The notes: a model not told the origin generated them from the sequence alone. A stretch of 64,000 nt of DNA from Cristatella mucedo (GCA_009760855.2 WPIO01000048.1:1959001-2023000), one strand, 5' to 3'. Counted from the stretch's first letter, positions 36,561 through 48,885 are shown. Translations and numbers: made by a program.

Positions 36561-39043
36561 AGAGAGTATCTGAAGTTAAAGAGCAGTGTACACGATGAGC
36601 TAGAACCATCCTTCAGCAAAGCTTGGTAGCAGTACTCGCTGCACCAAGCATGCTCTAGTGGTACAGATACTTCGCGCACAGTATTCGGTAGCCGTGACGA
36701 CTGTTAATGTGTTAAACATAAGATGGATCGTGTCGCAGCTTTAATGAACAACCGTTTTTCATTTGTACCTAGTCAATATGATTTTTTTCGGATTTGGATT
36801 TTATGCTTGGTAATTTTTTTAATTCGGCGAGTTATAAGCCACTGTGTGATATAACCGTGTTTGTCATCATGCCCCTGCAGTCAAGCTTTAGACCCAAATG
36901 CAACCAGATAGAGGTATGTCTACAAAGCTAGTCTTAAAGGTTTAAAAAAGCTAGCGTGCTGCACGTGCTCAAGCAAAGGATTACAGCACATAGCGACCCT
37001 ACAGGAAAAGACCAGCCTCCCTCTGGGTTGGGGTGCTGTCTGCAAAAAGGCTGTTTGGAACTGCTTATTTGCTATGCATTAATAATCTGAGTGACCTTTA
37101 TGTATCTCTGACTGTTAGTCCACCAAGCCACAAACACAAAGTGGGTGTTGCACAGGACACTTATCTATAGTGCACTCAAAGCCTCATCGGCTTTCTGTAT
37201 GCAGTCGGTTGCCAACAGACTTCCGTTGCTTGTATTACTAGTACAAAGCCAGTCAGGTGGGTGGGGTGGGGGTCTAACTAGTGCTACATTTATTGCCCAC
37301 GAAAAGTCAAACTAATTTGGATTAATTAAATTTGGAGCACAACTGGAAGTCGGTGAAGATCCGTTAGCAACTTTGTTATTACTCAATATGCTTGGCCATC
37401 CCGTTAAAGAGTCTGCAAAGGCCTCAGCAATTTCTTGGACATCCCACCGAGGAGCACATGGGCTGCAGTTCAGTTAGGATGTAACAGGTGGACGGGCAGG
37501 TAATCGGTCGTAATGATTGCTTGAATAGAGTGCTGCAATAATGTGACTTTGTATGGCTATGGAGCATGGCTTCCAGCTCAACGCAGGAGGCTGAGGTGAG
37601 AGTAAAAGAATGATGGTACAACAACCGGACCTTGAATTGCACAAGTCCAACATTATGGGCTCCATGCTTTTTCAAGCTAATAGTAAGAACAAAGCTTCAA
37701 TCTAAGCTAATGCGTTAGGACTTTCGGGATTTCGCATGCTTCGAAACTTGATTAATAATCAAATAGATATTTAAACGATGCTTGAAAGGTTTCGAAGTTA
37801 TTCGCACAGGGTTTCGGGTGAATTCCAAAGGTGCACTTACAGCTTTAGCTACACATAATTAAATGTGAGTAATCTTGGCTGTCAAATTTGGTCTGCCCAT
37901 CAACATGTGTTCTTACATCTTTATCTTTGCTTCGATGTCATTCAGAAAGGAATCTCATATAGTTGCTTCACAGCATTAGAATCCTTTGGTTCAAAAGACA
38001 GTATTGCCTGCTGTTCGGTAGAATACTCTTTCCAAGCAGGGCAGCATAGATAGAAACAGATGCGAAACTCGAATAGAGCAGGGGAGGGGGACAATCACAT
38101 GACAGCTAGACGAGCCTTTGCTAACACAGGGAACCCTCTGGCTCTACTCCACGAGCGACGAGCCAGCCTAGCACAGGGCCACCATGCCAACGGTTGAAGT
38201 CAGCATTCCTAGGGATTCGTGCAGAGGAGTTCACGGGAAAGCTTACTGGAGAGCTTAGCCATCCGAATGCTTGCTACAGATGTGCGAGAATCTTGGACTG
38301 CAAACAATGGCCGATAAATTTAATTTGAGATGAAAGGACAGAAAGTGGCATGCAATTGGATAGTGCCTCAGCATCCAGAACATGATTCCTCAAAAGTAGG
38401 TCGCACAACAGCTCAAAGTAAATTTAACATTTGACCATCTGCAACTACAGAAGCAATCACCATGAAATGATGTCCAAGAGGCTACTGCGTACCCGCCCGT
38501 TGTGGTTGCGGTTCCCTAGACTATTGGAATCATGCTGGGGTGTGACTGGCTGGAGGCCACGAACGGCATGCAGCAGTTCTCATGCAGCAGTTCTACACGA
38601 AAAGCACAGCTACGCTCTAGTGGCTAAGTCAAGGATGGAAGCAACCAGCAAACTAGCAACAGTCACCGAAGCGACCGCAAAGACGAAGCCTATTGCATAA
38701 CAAGGCGTACGAAGGGTTCCCTACGATGCGATGCTGCAATGCAGCATACGAGCGATGCCACGTTCTGCCACGCCATCGGTACCGCAAGCAGAAGCTCAAC
38801 AACTTTCACTGCTGGTTCGTTCGTGCGTATACGAGCGAGAAACAATCGAATGAACCTAGCATGTGCGCACGCAGGGGCCGACGCATGAAGGCACTAGCCT
38901 GCTCGTGTCGGATAACGCGTGCAAGCTGAATAAGCCTTCGGGATGGGAATGGGTCCGTCTTTCCTTGCTCCACGCCCGTGGTATGGTTTGTAACCAATTA
39001 CACTGTTAGCAATACTGCTGCATCCACATAAGCAGTCGAAACA

Positions 39044-39049
39044 TTTATT
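39044..39049 (-). terminator. Probable ELOC poly(A) signal
   Basis: AATAAA on the minus strand, 116 nt downstream of the ELOC stop codon, in the position expected for a polyadenylation signal. Confidence 0.6.
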
Positions 39050-39164
39050 CTTAAGAGCGGCAAAGGTCAGAGAGAGGGCAAGCGTGCACCAACAGTAGCA
39101 TGTGCACAGCGAAGCCGCTTCGAGGCGCTGCCCCCGCATCGGTCGAGTATCCGAAGCACAACTT

Positions 39165-39713
39165 CTAGCAGTCGAGAAAGTTGGCCGCCATAAGCAGTTC
39201 CAGCGCCACCTCGGGTGATATGGGGAACTCAGGGATTTCAGTCGAACTGTTGGTGTATTTCACTTTGTAGGTGAAATAGGTGCACACCTTTTGCAGAACA
39301 TGAGACCTGAAGATGGAAAAAGATGTTTTTCAAGCAAAACAAAAGACAAAACAATACAGGTTTTTAAAAACAACTAAGTCGTCACGGTCGCTACTGGAAA
39401 CACGTGCTCCAACAGCAGAATCGACATAAGCCCAAAGCACTCACACGGCCAGGACAGTGCTGCAAAGAACACAAAAATATGTTCATGTAATTATTATGTT
39501 GAGGCTATATGATCTTCGAGACCCAAGTTGAGATTTTGATCGCTTATATTTTGCATGTCAAAATACAAACAGGAACGCCGAATAAAGAAATCAAATGCCA
39601 CTGGGCGAGAAGGAAAGCAGGACCTCTAGCTCCCCTCTCTCTGTCTCTCCTTGTCTGTCTGCCTCTCTATGTGTCTCTTTCTCGGTCTCTGTCTGTGTGT
39701 CTGTCTGTCTGTG

Positions 39714-39782
<69 letters not shown>

Positions 39783-39818
39783 CCCTATTTATTTCCCCTC
39801 CCACTCTCTTTCTCCTTC

Positions 39819-39905
<87 letters not shown>

Positions 39906-42900
39906 TGTCCATGTCTCTTTATCTTTCCGTCTGCCACTCTCTTTCTCTATAATTATAATAATAATGCACTTGATAAAGTGCCCTCAGATAACTCAATCTC
40001 TTTCTAGGCGCTTTACATTTGCGGCAAAGGGAAACACGATTGAATGGTAAGTAATATCATGCTTGATAAACAACATGAATTACATGGTTAGGGATGATAT
40101 GCACAGGGTCAGCATGAGAGTGTGGTTAGTGGCAGCATGCACAGTGTCAGCACGCATGAGCACATGAAGGACGAATCACACGGACCCACTAAATGCTGTC
40201 CTAAATAGGTGTGTTTTTAAGTTCTTTTTAAATGTGGTCAAGTCAGGGGATGTTCCGATGCAAGTCGGGAGGGAGTTCCAGGCTTTGGGAGCATACGAAC
40301 TACATGCACGGCCTCCGAAGGATTTGAGGTTGTACGAGGTATTGGTAAACTGTTGGATTCCGAAAAGCGGGTGGTACGATGCTTGGCCTGGTGGGGGAGT
40401 AGATCTCAGAGATAGGCTGGAGCTCAAGAATGAAGTGACCTAAAAGTGAGCATCAAAACCTTGAAGTCGACCCGTTGCTTGACTGGTAGCCAGTGCAGGT
40501 CGGCGAGAAGTGGTGCAATGTGGCAACTTCGACGCTCACATCAGACAAGTCTAGCTGCGGAGTTTTGCACCAGCTGTAATCGCCTGATTGCACATGCTAG
40601 TAGGCCAGCAAGCAGTGAGTTACTGAGGTCAAGACAAGATGTCTCAAATGCATAAACCAACTTAGATGTGGTATCCCTATGCAAACAAGCCCGAATTTTG
40701 AGCAATGTTATGTAGCTGAAAGTAAGCAGACTTGACTGTGGAGCCGAAGTGGTCGTCTAAAGAGAGGTCACTTTGGAACATGACACCTAGATTTCGAGCT
40801 GATTCAACGGGAGATATGCTGGCAGAGCCGATTTTGAGGGTCAGCCTTTCCAATTTCTGAATCACACTGGCTTTGCCCATAACTAGTAAGTTAGTTTTAT
40901 CATCGTTTAGTTTTAGAAAATTGGCTGCCATCCATGTGCAGATGTCATCAATATATGCAGCAAGTGAGTTGAGAGAATTTGAGGTGCTCGAAGGCTGGGA
41001 GGGATCAAAGCAAAGGTACAACTGAGTGTCATCCGCATAGAAGTGAAAGCCTGGATTGTGCTTGGCAATCACATCAGCAACAGGGAGAGTATGCACCGTG
41101 AAAAGAACCGGACCTAGCACGGAGCCCTGAGGTACCCCATATTTCAGAGGTACCACGTATGATCTTTGCCCATTCACGTCAATACTCTGGAGTCTCCCAC
41201 TGAGATAGGACCTGAACCATTGCAGAGCAGTGCCAGTGATGCCCAGGCGAGATAAGAAGCACTCAAGAAGAACTAGGTGATCGATGGTATCAAAAGCTGC
41301 CGAAAGATCGAGCAAAACAAGCAGAGACACTCTACCCATGTCTGAATTCCTAAGTAGGTCGTTGTAACCCTAAGCAATGCTTACTCTGTGGAGAGATTAG
41401 CTCTAAAGCCAGACTGGAACTTACTAGCAAGGTGTGAGGTTTCGATATATGTGTTCAGCTGGTCCACCACGACCCGTTCCTTTGTCTTTGATAGGAATGG
41501 TAGAAGGGAGACTGGGCGGTAGCTGCTTAAGTTCTCTTGGTCTAGTGTCGCTTTCTTGAAAAGTGGCCTGACTACAGCTTTTTTAAAGGTGCTGGGACAT
41601 GGCCTGAGGCTAATGACATATTAATGATGTTAGTTGTGCATGGCAGCAGCAGATCAATGCAACGTAGCAGCAGGACAGTGGGAATAGGGTCAAGAGGACT
41701 TGTTGTCTTCTTAGATTGGGATACAAACTTCAGGACTAGATGACTAGTGACCTGCTTAAATTTAGACATTGAGGTGCAGCCAGTATCGGGAAACAGCATT
41801 CTAGTGGGGATGTTGTCATCGCAGGGATGGATTCCCTGATCTTGTCTATCTTATGCACAAAGAATCGAGAGAAGAGATCGGCTAGATCATCACAAGGATT
41901 ATCAGGTAAGGAGCTAGCCTGGGAGCGGTTGAGGAGATGGTTGATCGTCGACATCAGCACTTTTGGATTGTGCATCTGTGATTCAACAAAGTTTTTATAG
42001 AAGCTAGACTTGGCCTTTGCTAGGATCGATTGGTACGACCTACAGTGGTCTTAATATGCCTGTCGATAGACAGTCAGTCCTGATCTTTTGTATGCTTTTT
42101 CAAGCTTTCGTTTAGTAGACTTGGCTAGTTTAATGTCTGCAGTAAACCATAGGCCGTCTGGACGGGGGCGCACAGTGCGCTTTGTCAGAGGTGCAAACTC
42201 GTCGAGCATGTCAGCTAGTGTCGTGTGGTAGCTATCTACCAATGACGACAGATCGGAGGGGGGACTGAGCAGCAGAGACGAAGCTAATATTCTCGCACGG
42301 ACAGCATCGATGTCAAGGGTCTTGAGGTTTCGTGATTCACAGGTTATTTTAGAGGAGGTGGGCACACACTGTACATTGAATGAGATCTGCATGTGGTCAG
42401 ATAAGCAGGATTTGGTAATAATTGGTTATGACAAAGTGCAGTTGTATGAGAAAATCTGGTCGAGTGTGTGACCCTTGATGTGAGTAGGGCCATGCACATG
42501 AGCCAAAAGAGACGATGAGTCAGTCAATACATGCTCATACACGAAATTCGGTGCTGAAGGCATCAGATAAGTTATCAAAATGAACATTGAAATCACCCAT
42601 AACAAGGAAGGATCGATTTCTTGCACACAGAATCGAAACGAGATCGGAGAAATCTGAGATAAAGGAGGATTTGGTACCTGGTGGGCGATAGACTACTGCC
42701 ACTATCGGTAGCTTGTTTTCTCTGTCTACCTGTCTCTCTCATCCTTCCCCGCTAGACGGCTGCAGGTAACTCAACATAGAACTGAGAATTCAAAACAACC
42801 TAGAAGATTATCGTGCTTCAAATCGAAGATATGCATACGAATGAACAGCTGATACTTATTGCAAATGGTTCTGAGACGCCTCTAATCTCGAGTTCTCGAG

Positions 42901-45900
42901 TTGATACAGCCGATTCTAGCCATCTGTATTTATAAGAAAGGCAATCCTTCCTTGAGAACTCCATGCAGAGCTAATAATAATAACACATTTGATAAAGTGC
43001 CCTCAAAGAACTCAATCTATTTCTAGGCGCTTTACATTTGCTGCAAAGGAAACACGATCGAATGGTTAGTGGTAGCATGCTCGATAAACAACAAGCATAA
43101 GATGGTTAGGGGTGACATGCACAAGGTCAGCATACAAGTGCCGTTAGTGGCAGCATGCAGTGTCAGCACGCATAAGGACGAATCACAGGGACCCAATAAA
43201 TGCTGCCACAAATAGGTGCATTTTTAATTTCTTTTTAAATGTGGTCAAGTCAGGGGATGTCGTGACGGAAGTCAATAGTGAGTTCCAGGCTTTGGGAGCA
43301 TACGAACTAAAGGCAGTGCCCAAAGGATTTGAGGTTTGTACGAGATATAGATAAACAGCTCCCTTAACATCCCTTACTGCTGTTGGAACGACCACATAGA
43401 AGGCATGCTCAATAATACATCGAGAAAAACGTGGACACATTTTGACGAGGCCTAAAGGCATTATTAGGCATGCTTGGTAAAGTCAGTAACAGTAAGCCTT
43501 GAGAGAGCAAGGATCTATAAAGATACTTCTATCTCAAGGAAGTGGTCATCTGAATAAAACAGTACAAAATTTAGGTGATTATCGAAGCTCCACGATCCAC
43601 TACCTTGTTTTCTTCTTTTATTGTCATTCCTACCACGAGCATCAAATCACCATCACCACTACCACCACCATCATCATTATATTCCCATTTCTATCAAAAC
43701 TGTCTCCATTATCATCACCAACAGAAGCTAAAATACCGTCAAATTTTCTTCGGTCGGTGCACGAGAATGCCGACAGAGCTGAGCTACCACACTCCATCAT
43801 GTCAATTATACAATGGAAAAACCAAGAAAGCCGAAGAATGTCGCCCATCAAGCAGCCACTAATTGCACAAAATGTTGCCTGTGCTATCAAAGCATGCTAA
43901 ACACCATCATCGTAGCTGGCCGTATACTCACGGAATCTCTCTGAAGTTTATCTCATTCGATTCATTTTCACAAAATTGTCCTGGTCCACTGAGCATGTTC
44001 CTAATGGTGCCTGACGTCAAAGCATGATCTCTCTTGACGATAAATTCGTGACCATCAGAAGACAAAAGCTTGACATACATGGCTTCCGGGCCATCACAGC
44101 CACCGTAAACCTGTTCCATAAATACAAACGGTCACAAATAAGCTGAAGGAAGAAATATGCTTGGTGGACGTATCCAAAGATTCAATGCAAAATCCTGGTA
44201 AGTGATTCATCCATCGACCGTCACAGTTCACCACGTTTAATAAGTTTAGATTGCATCATAGTTATACATCGATTAATTCAGCACAATTCAGTAAAATGGG
44301 CACGTCTTTCTGGGTTGTCTCAAGGCAGGTCAATTTGAATAAGCTTTACACTTTGTTGCAACAGCCTCACGTGTTAATAATAATAATAATAATAGTAGTA
44401 ATAGTGCTAATACTAATAATAGTAAAGTATTATATGTGTCCTAAGAGAAATAAGGCTTGGCTACAATGAGACCAACCTAATACTTAGGCAAGCTTCGTGT
44501 CACCCTAAAGTTGCACGACTCAACTCTCAAAATTAGTACATCTAGCATCACTGCAATGACGTCCGCCCATAATCTGGGCATTATATATCAACAAGTCTTG
44601 TCATTGGATGGGATATCGACTCCACTGTTAAGTCGGGGTTTAGAGTTTAGGGTTTAGAGTTTAGGGTTTAGAGTTTAGGGCTTAGAGTTTAGGGTTTAGT
44701 GTTTAGGGTTTAGTGTTTAGGGTTTAGTGTTTAGTATTTAGGGTTTAGTGTTTAGGGTTTAGTGTTTAGTGTTTAGTGTTTAGGGCGTGCTGCACCTCTG
44801 CCGCCTAAATCCATCCTTCGCTCGTATTTCGCACTTCAATTATTTGCTATTAGGGCGTAACTAGATCTCTTGAGCTCGAGTTATACTCAGTAGACCACTG
44901 AGGCTTAGTGCTCATTTGCAGTAATGCACGGCATGCGGTAGCGCTCGCTGGCTTTGAGGGGTACGAACATGGGCTTGGCGGAGTCGAGCAGGACCGCACT
45001 CCTGCGGGACTGAACTGTATAGCTAGCTGCTGCCGAAGATGCTGCAACTGCCACCTCTGCTCGCTCCATTAGAAACCATCCTTCCAATCCAACCATGATT
45101 CTAATTATACTGTTGATTCTATTTTAATAAAGCCTGAACTTCATTTGATCATATATATATATATATATACATACATATACATGGTCAAATTAAGTTCACA
45201 CTCTATTAAAATAAAATCAACTATATATCCGTATTCTTAGTTATACATTTATCAACATAGGGGGTATGTCCTACAGGGGGGGAATGTCGGGGGATGTCCT
45301 AGGGTCCACCAGGGGGAAATGTCGGGGGGGTGTCCAGGGGGGGAATGTCCTACAACCGTTCTGATAGATAGGCTGGAGCAAGAGCATGTAGGGACCTAAA
45401 AATTAGTGACAGAACCTTAAATTCGATGCATTGCTTGATTGAGAGCCAGAGCAGGTCGGCAAAAAATGGTGTGATGGGGCAACTTCAATGCACAATGGTT
45501 GCAAACGTGAACACGACAATTCACATGACCGAAGCCTATGGTGGGAAGAAAAAGACGAGTCTTAATTTTGAGTTGAATGCTAAGTAAGGAGTCTTCGTCA
45601 TGCCAGTTGGGTAGAGTTCCAGGCTTTAGTCGTATAGCAGGTGCAGTCCTCAAAAAAAAGAGGTAGGTTGGAGGCACTGCTATTCGACCAGCCACAGGAG
45701 AGGACCGTCCGAGGAGATGAGCTATGAGTAATTCAGACAGGTACACTCGCAGGCAAGAGAATAATAATTATGCCAATTTTAATAACACATCTTTATGGCA
45801 CCCTCGGAGAGCCAAATCTCTTTCTCGAGACTCCGAATATGCTGAAACAGAAGTATGTCAATTGGTTATGAAGGGTGCATGGTGTCAGCACGAAGAAGCA

Positions 45901-46494
45901 TGCAAAGAAGAATCAACAAGGACCCAACAAATGCTGTGAGGAGAAGGTGCATTTTTAGCTGCCGTCAAGTCAGGAGGATGTCGAGACGTAAGTCGGGACT
46001 GAGTTCCAGGCTTTGGAAGAAAACGAACTTAAGTCATGGTCGCCACAGGATTTGGGGTTGTTAGAGGCACAGCTAAGCGACCCGAGTCAGATGAGCAGCT
46101 GGTACGACGCTTGGCCAGATTGAAAAGTAGTTTAGACACAGAGGCTGGTGCAAGACAATGATGAAAACCTAAAAGCGAATGGTGAAACCTCGAGGTCCAT
46201 GTGCTGCTTGACAGGGAGCCATAATATCAGTGCAAACGCCAGTAAGAGTGCAAACCCGAACCGTACATTGCGAGCCATTAAATCCTGCCACGGGACCCGA
46301 CCTGCACGGTGCGAACCAATTACATGCAACGAGCGTCAGTTTCGCAAGCCACAAATTCACTCCGGCCATTCACTCATTCATTCACTTGGGTCTGGCACGC
46401 AGGCACAGTTCAATGTTAGGAAAATGCATTGCATTCAAAGCAACCACACCAACATAGTATGTGGCTAAATACTTACCTGATCTTGATGCGTCAT
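39165..46494 (-). CDS. ELOC: Elongin C, three coding exons
   Basis: Small SKP1/BTB-fold adaptor. With elongin B it links BC-box proteins to cullin-2/5 ubiquitin ligases and joins elongin A in transcription elongation. Coding exons on the minus strand: 46494-46477 (MTHQDQ, phase 0), 44110-43932 (ends in phase 2), 39306-39165. Total 339 nt, 112 aa, the usual length of the family. Exon 2 encodes [20 protein letters not shown], then [20 protein letters not shown] and NFREIP. Exon 3 encodes [20 protein letters not shown] and the ending [12 protein letters not shown]. All junctions are GT-AG. A shorter frame starting at an ATG nine bases inside the intron before exon 2 (MEQVYGG) is possible, but the tiny first exon gives the correct length and phase. 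Intron 2 carries the 2.8-kb LINE-A copy. Confidence 0.95.
39640..39905 (+). repeat. Compound (TCTG)/(CT)n and (GT)n microsatellite
   Basis: TCTG-rich from 39640, pure CT at about 39722-39780, and pure GT at about 39822-39902. A LINE-A tail starts about 45 bp later. It lies in ELOC intron 2. Confidence 0.95.
39952..42725 (-). mobile_element. Longest LINE-A copy (endonuclease plus RT), 5'-truncated
   Basis: The antisense copy begins with its (AAT)n tail at 39952. Coding blocks, reading 5' to 3' on the minus strand: an endonuclease end (AVVYRPPGT near 42680; [20 protein letters not shown] at 42450), a linker with [20 protein letters not shown], the RT N-terminus, then 41339-40677 with [24 protein letters not shown] and the catalytic [10 protein letters not shown], and finally the C-terminal LHWLPV region near 40480 and [13 protein letters not shown]. 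Frameshifts and stops interrupt it (for example near 41370 and 41580), so it is not autonomous. The break at about 42725 is within the endonuclease. Confidence 0.88.
42972..43365 (-). mobile_element. LINE-A 3' end, antisense
   Basis: (AAT)n, the conserved 3' UTR blocks, and a short RT C-terminal piece ([14 protein letters not shown]). It is truncated at about 43365. Confidence 0.8.
44632..44790 (+). repeat. Degenerate TTTAGGG-like tandem repeat
   Basis: About 20 heptamers alternating 'gtttagg' and 'gtttaga/gtttagt'. The first half is a 14-mer pattern 'tttagagtttaggg'; the second half is dominated by 'tttagtgtttaggg'. It is interstitial, in ELOC intron 1. Confidence 0.9.
45112..45221. repeat. 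Fold-back (inverted-repeat) element with AT core
   Basis: The left arm 45112-45151 and the right arm 45182-45221 are inverted copies of about 40 bp with roughly 85% identity ('gttgattctattttaataa' against 'gttgattttattttaatag'). They surround an (AT)n/(ACAT) core of 30 bp. This looks like a small hairpin MITE or a palindrome that grew around the AT tract. Confidence 0.75.
45258..45355 (+). repeat. G-rich tandem words 'gggggaatgtc'
   Basis: About five repeats of a G5-7 run followed by 'aatgtc' or 'atgtccta', separated by 10-25 bp. It has several G-runs of five or more on one strand, enough for quadruplex formation. Confidence 0.8.
45358..46240 (-). mobile_element. Two degenerate LINE-A fragments, antisense
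   Basis: 45358-45760 resembles the RT C-terminal part without a tail ('gataggctggagcaagagca'). 45770-46240 starts with 'taataacacatctttatggc' and carries the 3' UTR and C-terminal blocks ('gagttccaggctttgg'). Both are heavily decayed, in ELOC intron 1. Confidence 0.6.
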
Positions 46495-46499
46495 TTTAC

Positions 46500-46900
46500 C
46501 TGAAAAATAAATGCAGTCAGCATCAGCCCGAAGATAGCACCGAGCCTTAGGGTGCACAAAGCGCGAGATTGTGGTGAGATTTAATGGAGCCACCGCCGAG
46601 CGGTAGCACATGCGCAGTCGGCGCCGGGCACAAACGACGAATGGAGGTGCAGCTCTCACTCCCAGCCTTCGAGCAGCGGTCGCTCGAAGGCTGAGTGCTG
46701 ACAAAGCCGCTCCGGTGGGTGTGCTCTCGGAACAAGCCGGGATGCCGTGAGCTAGACAGGGGCAGCATAGAGCCAGAGACGCCCAAGCTTCAGCAAACCT
46801 TCGCCAGCGCCGTCACGTAGCATGCAGCATTCCACCGGCCGGCAGTCCGAGCTCGCAAAAGCTATTCGCGTCAGTGCAACGTGCGACAGAGAAACTCGAG
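46500..46900 (-). promoter_or_regulatory. Presumed ELOC 5' UTR / promoter region
   Basis: CpG-richer DNA directly upstream of the ELOC start exon. A good acceptor (tttatttttcag) lies 5 nt before ATGACG, so the start exon may be a 23-nt internal exon (46499-46477) with a non-coding exon further upstream. Alternatively transcription may begin in this region. No TATA box is evident. Confidence 0.4.
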
Positions 46901-47399
46901 TTCTACTAGGCTAAAGAAAACTCCCGTGCCATTCAGTCATTGCTACAATTAGCAGTGCGGCAATGAAGCTCCCTAACCGCCTGTTATCCAGGTGCTACGA
47001 CTACGAGTCCCGGGGCTGCAGCTGTAATCCTAGTACTAAGGCTTACCTATAGAGCACGAGAGCTACACGGGGCTTTCTGGCTACCTGAGTCATGCCGAAT
47101 AAGTGACTGACACAAAGAAGCTTACTCACACTTTTGCTACTGCTGTGACTGAGACCACTACAAAAAGGTCTACAAATAGGTCCGTAGCTTGACAATGTCG
47201 AGGTTCGCTGCTGCTGCTATAATAACTTCCTCGAATTCTCCGGAGAATGAGATGCAGTCACATCTAGCTCCGGAACATGCAGCCGGATACAAGCCAAAGA
47301 AGGACGACAGGAAGCTTCCCACAAGAGCTTCCGGTAGAAGTTCGAGCGCGAGCCGAGGCTGAGCGGCAGATTTGCAAGCGTTGCAAGTAATAATAGCAA

Positions 47400-47640
47400 T
47401 ATAATAATAATAATAATACATTTGTTATAGCGACCCAGATAACTCTATCTCTTTCTAGGCACTTCCCATTTGCTGCAAAGGACGCACAATCGAATGGTTG
47501 GCGGTAGAATACTCAATGACAACAAGCATAACACGGTTAGAGGTGACATGCACAGGGTCAGCATGTAAGTACGGTTAGTGGCAGCATGAACACTGTCAGC
47601 ACGAGTAAGCACGCAAAGGCCGAATCACAAGGACCCAAGT
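47400..47640 (-). mobile_element. LINE-A 3' UTR, antisense
   Basis: (AAT)n at 47402-47420, then 'ctctttctaggcacttccca' and 'gcatgtaagtacggttagtg'. It has no RT part. Confidence 0.75.
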
Positions 47641-47892
47641 ATCCATATCAACCGGTGCTTATAACGGCGTCTCATTTCCTGTCACGCAGGCTCGCAAATG
47701 ATTCACCGAGGCTTCACGTATTCGCGGTCGCATAATGGCCATTCGCAAGCACGAATCCACTGGGGAAAACGCATCACGTCGACCTGCCCTTCCCCACACA
47801 CTCCTTGCCTGACAGGACCATCTATACAAAATGTCAAAGAGAAACTGACAAACTGCGCAAATGGCGATGCTGAATAGGCCCACTGCCTTTAA

Positions 47893-48050
47893 TAAAATAC
47901 TACCTGATTTAACAGCCTCTTATGTATGGCGACATAAGAGCATTTACGGCTATCACCACCGCTTGCAGCGGCGACAAAGGATCGCCAACCGCAGTATTCG
48001 AACCCGCGACCTCGGGACGGAGGTCGTGAAAAGCAACCACCGTACCTAGT
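47893..48050 (-). mobile_element. SINE-2 copy, antisense (best preserved)
   Basis: The reverse complement has the head 'gcactaggtacggtggttgc', B box 'ggtcgcgggttcgaatactg', body 'ggcgatcctttgtcgccgct', 'ggtggtgatagccgtaaatg' and 'gctgttaaatcaggtag'. The B box is close to the canonical GGTTCGAANCC. Confidence 0.75.
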
Positions 48051-48200
48051 GCCTTTACTACTTCTGCGTTTCACTAAATACGACTGGAGCGATACCTCCG
48101 GCCTACTAGAGGGAGGTCTTTTACTACGCTTCGACGAAAAAATGAGCGCAGCTACGAACAGACGTCGTGGCACAGCCATGCGCGCGCATTTTAGCATACA

Positions 48201-48237
48201 CCGGTGCTACGCGCGCGGTGCGTGCGCGTAGCACCGG
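48201..48237. repeat. Short GC-rich palindrome
   Basis: Arms CCGGTGCTACGCGC and its complement GCGCGTAGCACCGG, separated by about 9 nt. It lies in a CpG-rich stretch (48050-48760) that has no supported gene. Confidence 0.85.
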
Positions 48238-48774
48238 CGAGTATAGCGGGCAAGTGCAACAATGCCTGCGGTCCGATAGAAACGGACCGACGACTGCTGA
48301 GGTCTCTCTCTTGAGTCACGCTCCGGCAGCAACCGCACAGAACGATCGAGAGCGGCAAGCCAATAGTGGATCATCAGCGCAGGCAACGATCGTAGACGAA
48401 CTCGTGGGGAGAAAAGACGGTACCTGTCAGCAGAGGACAGCTCGCGGTCTGTCTCCAAGGCTATACAACCGGATGTCTGAGCGGCGCCGTTCGGCCGGAT
48501 ATGGACCCCCGGTGCGCAGAGCTAGCTGCTGCGCATGTAGAGCTCTTGCGTGCTTCCGATTTAAGTGTGTTTCAGGCCTGCCGTCTATGGTGGTGGTACG
48601 GCAAGGGCGGCAATGGATGCGTTTTGCCACTGAGGACTGCGGCTTTCCCACCGCGTTCCGAATTCAGGAAGTTAGCCGGCTGTATTGTACGTGCGTATGG
48701 CGTATCTCCTTACGTCGGTAGCTCCTCAAGCCAAGAGAACCGCCGATTTTGTTACGCTGGAGAGCTTTCCATGT

Positions 48775-48885
48775 AATAATGATAATAATAATTCATTTCA
48801 AATAAAGCGTCCTCAGATAACTCAATCTCTTTCTAGGCACTTTAAATTTGCTGCAAGTGAAGCCTGATCGAATGTTTGGATTGCG
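48775..48885 (-). mobile_element. LINE-A 3' end, antisense
   Basis: AATAATAATTCATTTC..., 'ctcaatctctttctaggcac' and 'tttgctgcaagtgaagcc'. It is truncated after about 110 bp. Confidence 0.7.

Noticed and set aside
39667-39952. Open frames of Leu/Ser and Thr/His runs
   Set aside because: Microsatellite translation on both strands.
44905-45096. Two overlapping minus-strand frames ([15 protein letters not shown]...)
   Set aside because: They look somewhat protein-like, but there is no splice context, homology or conserved motif I can name.
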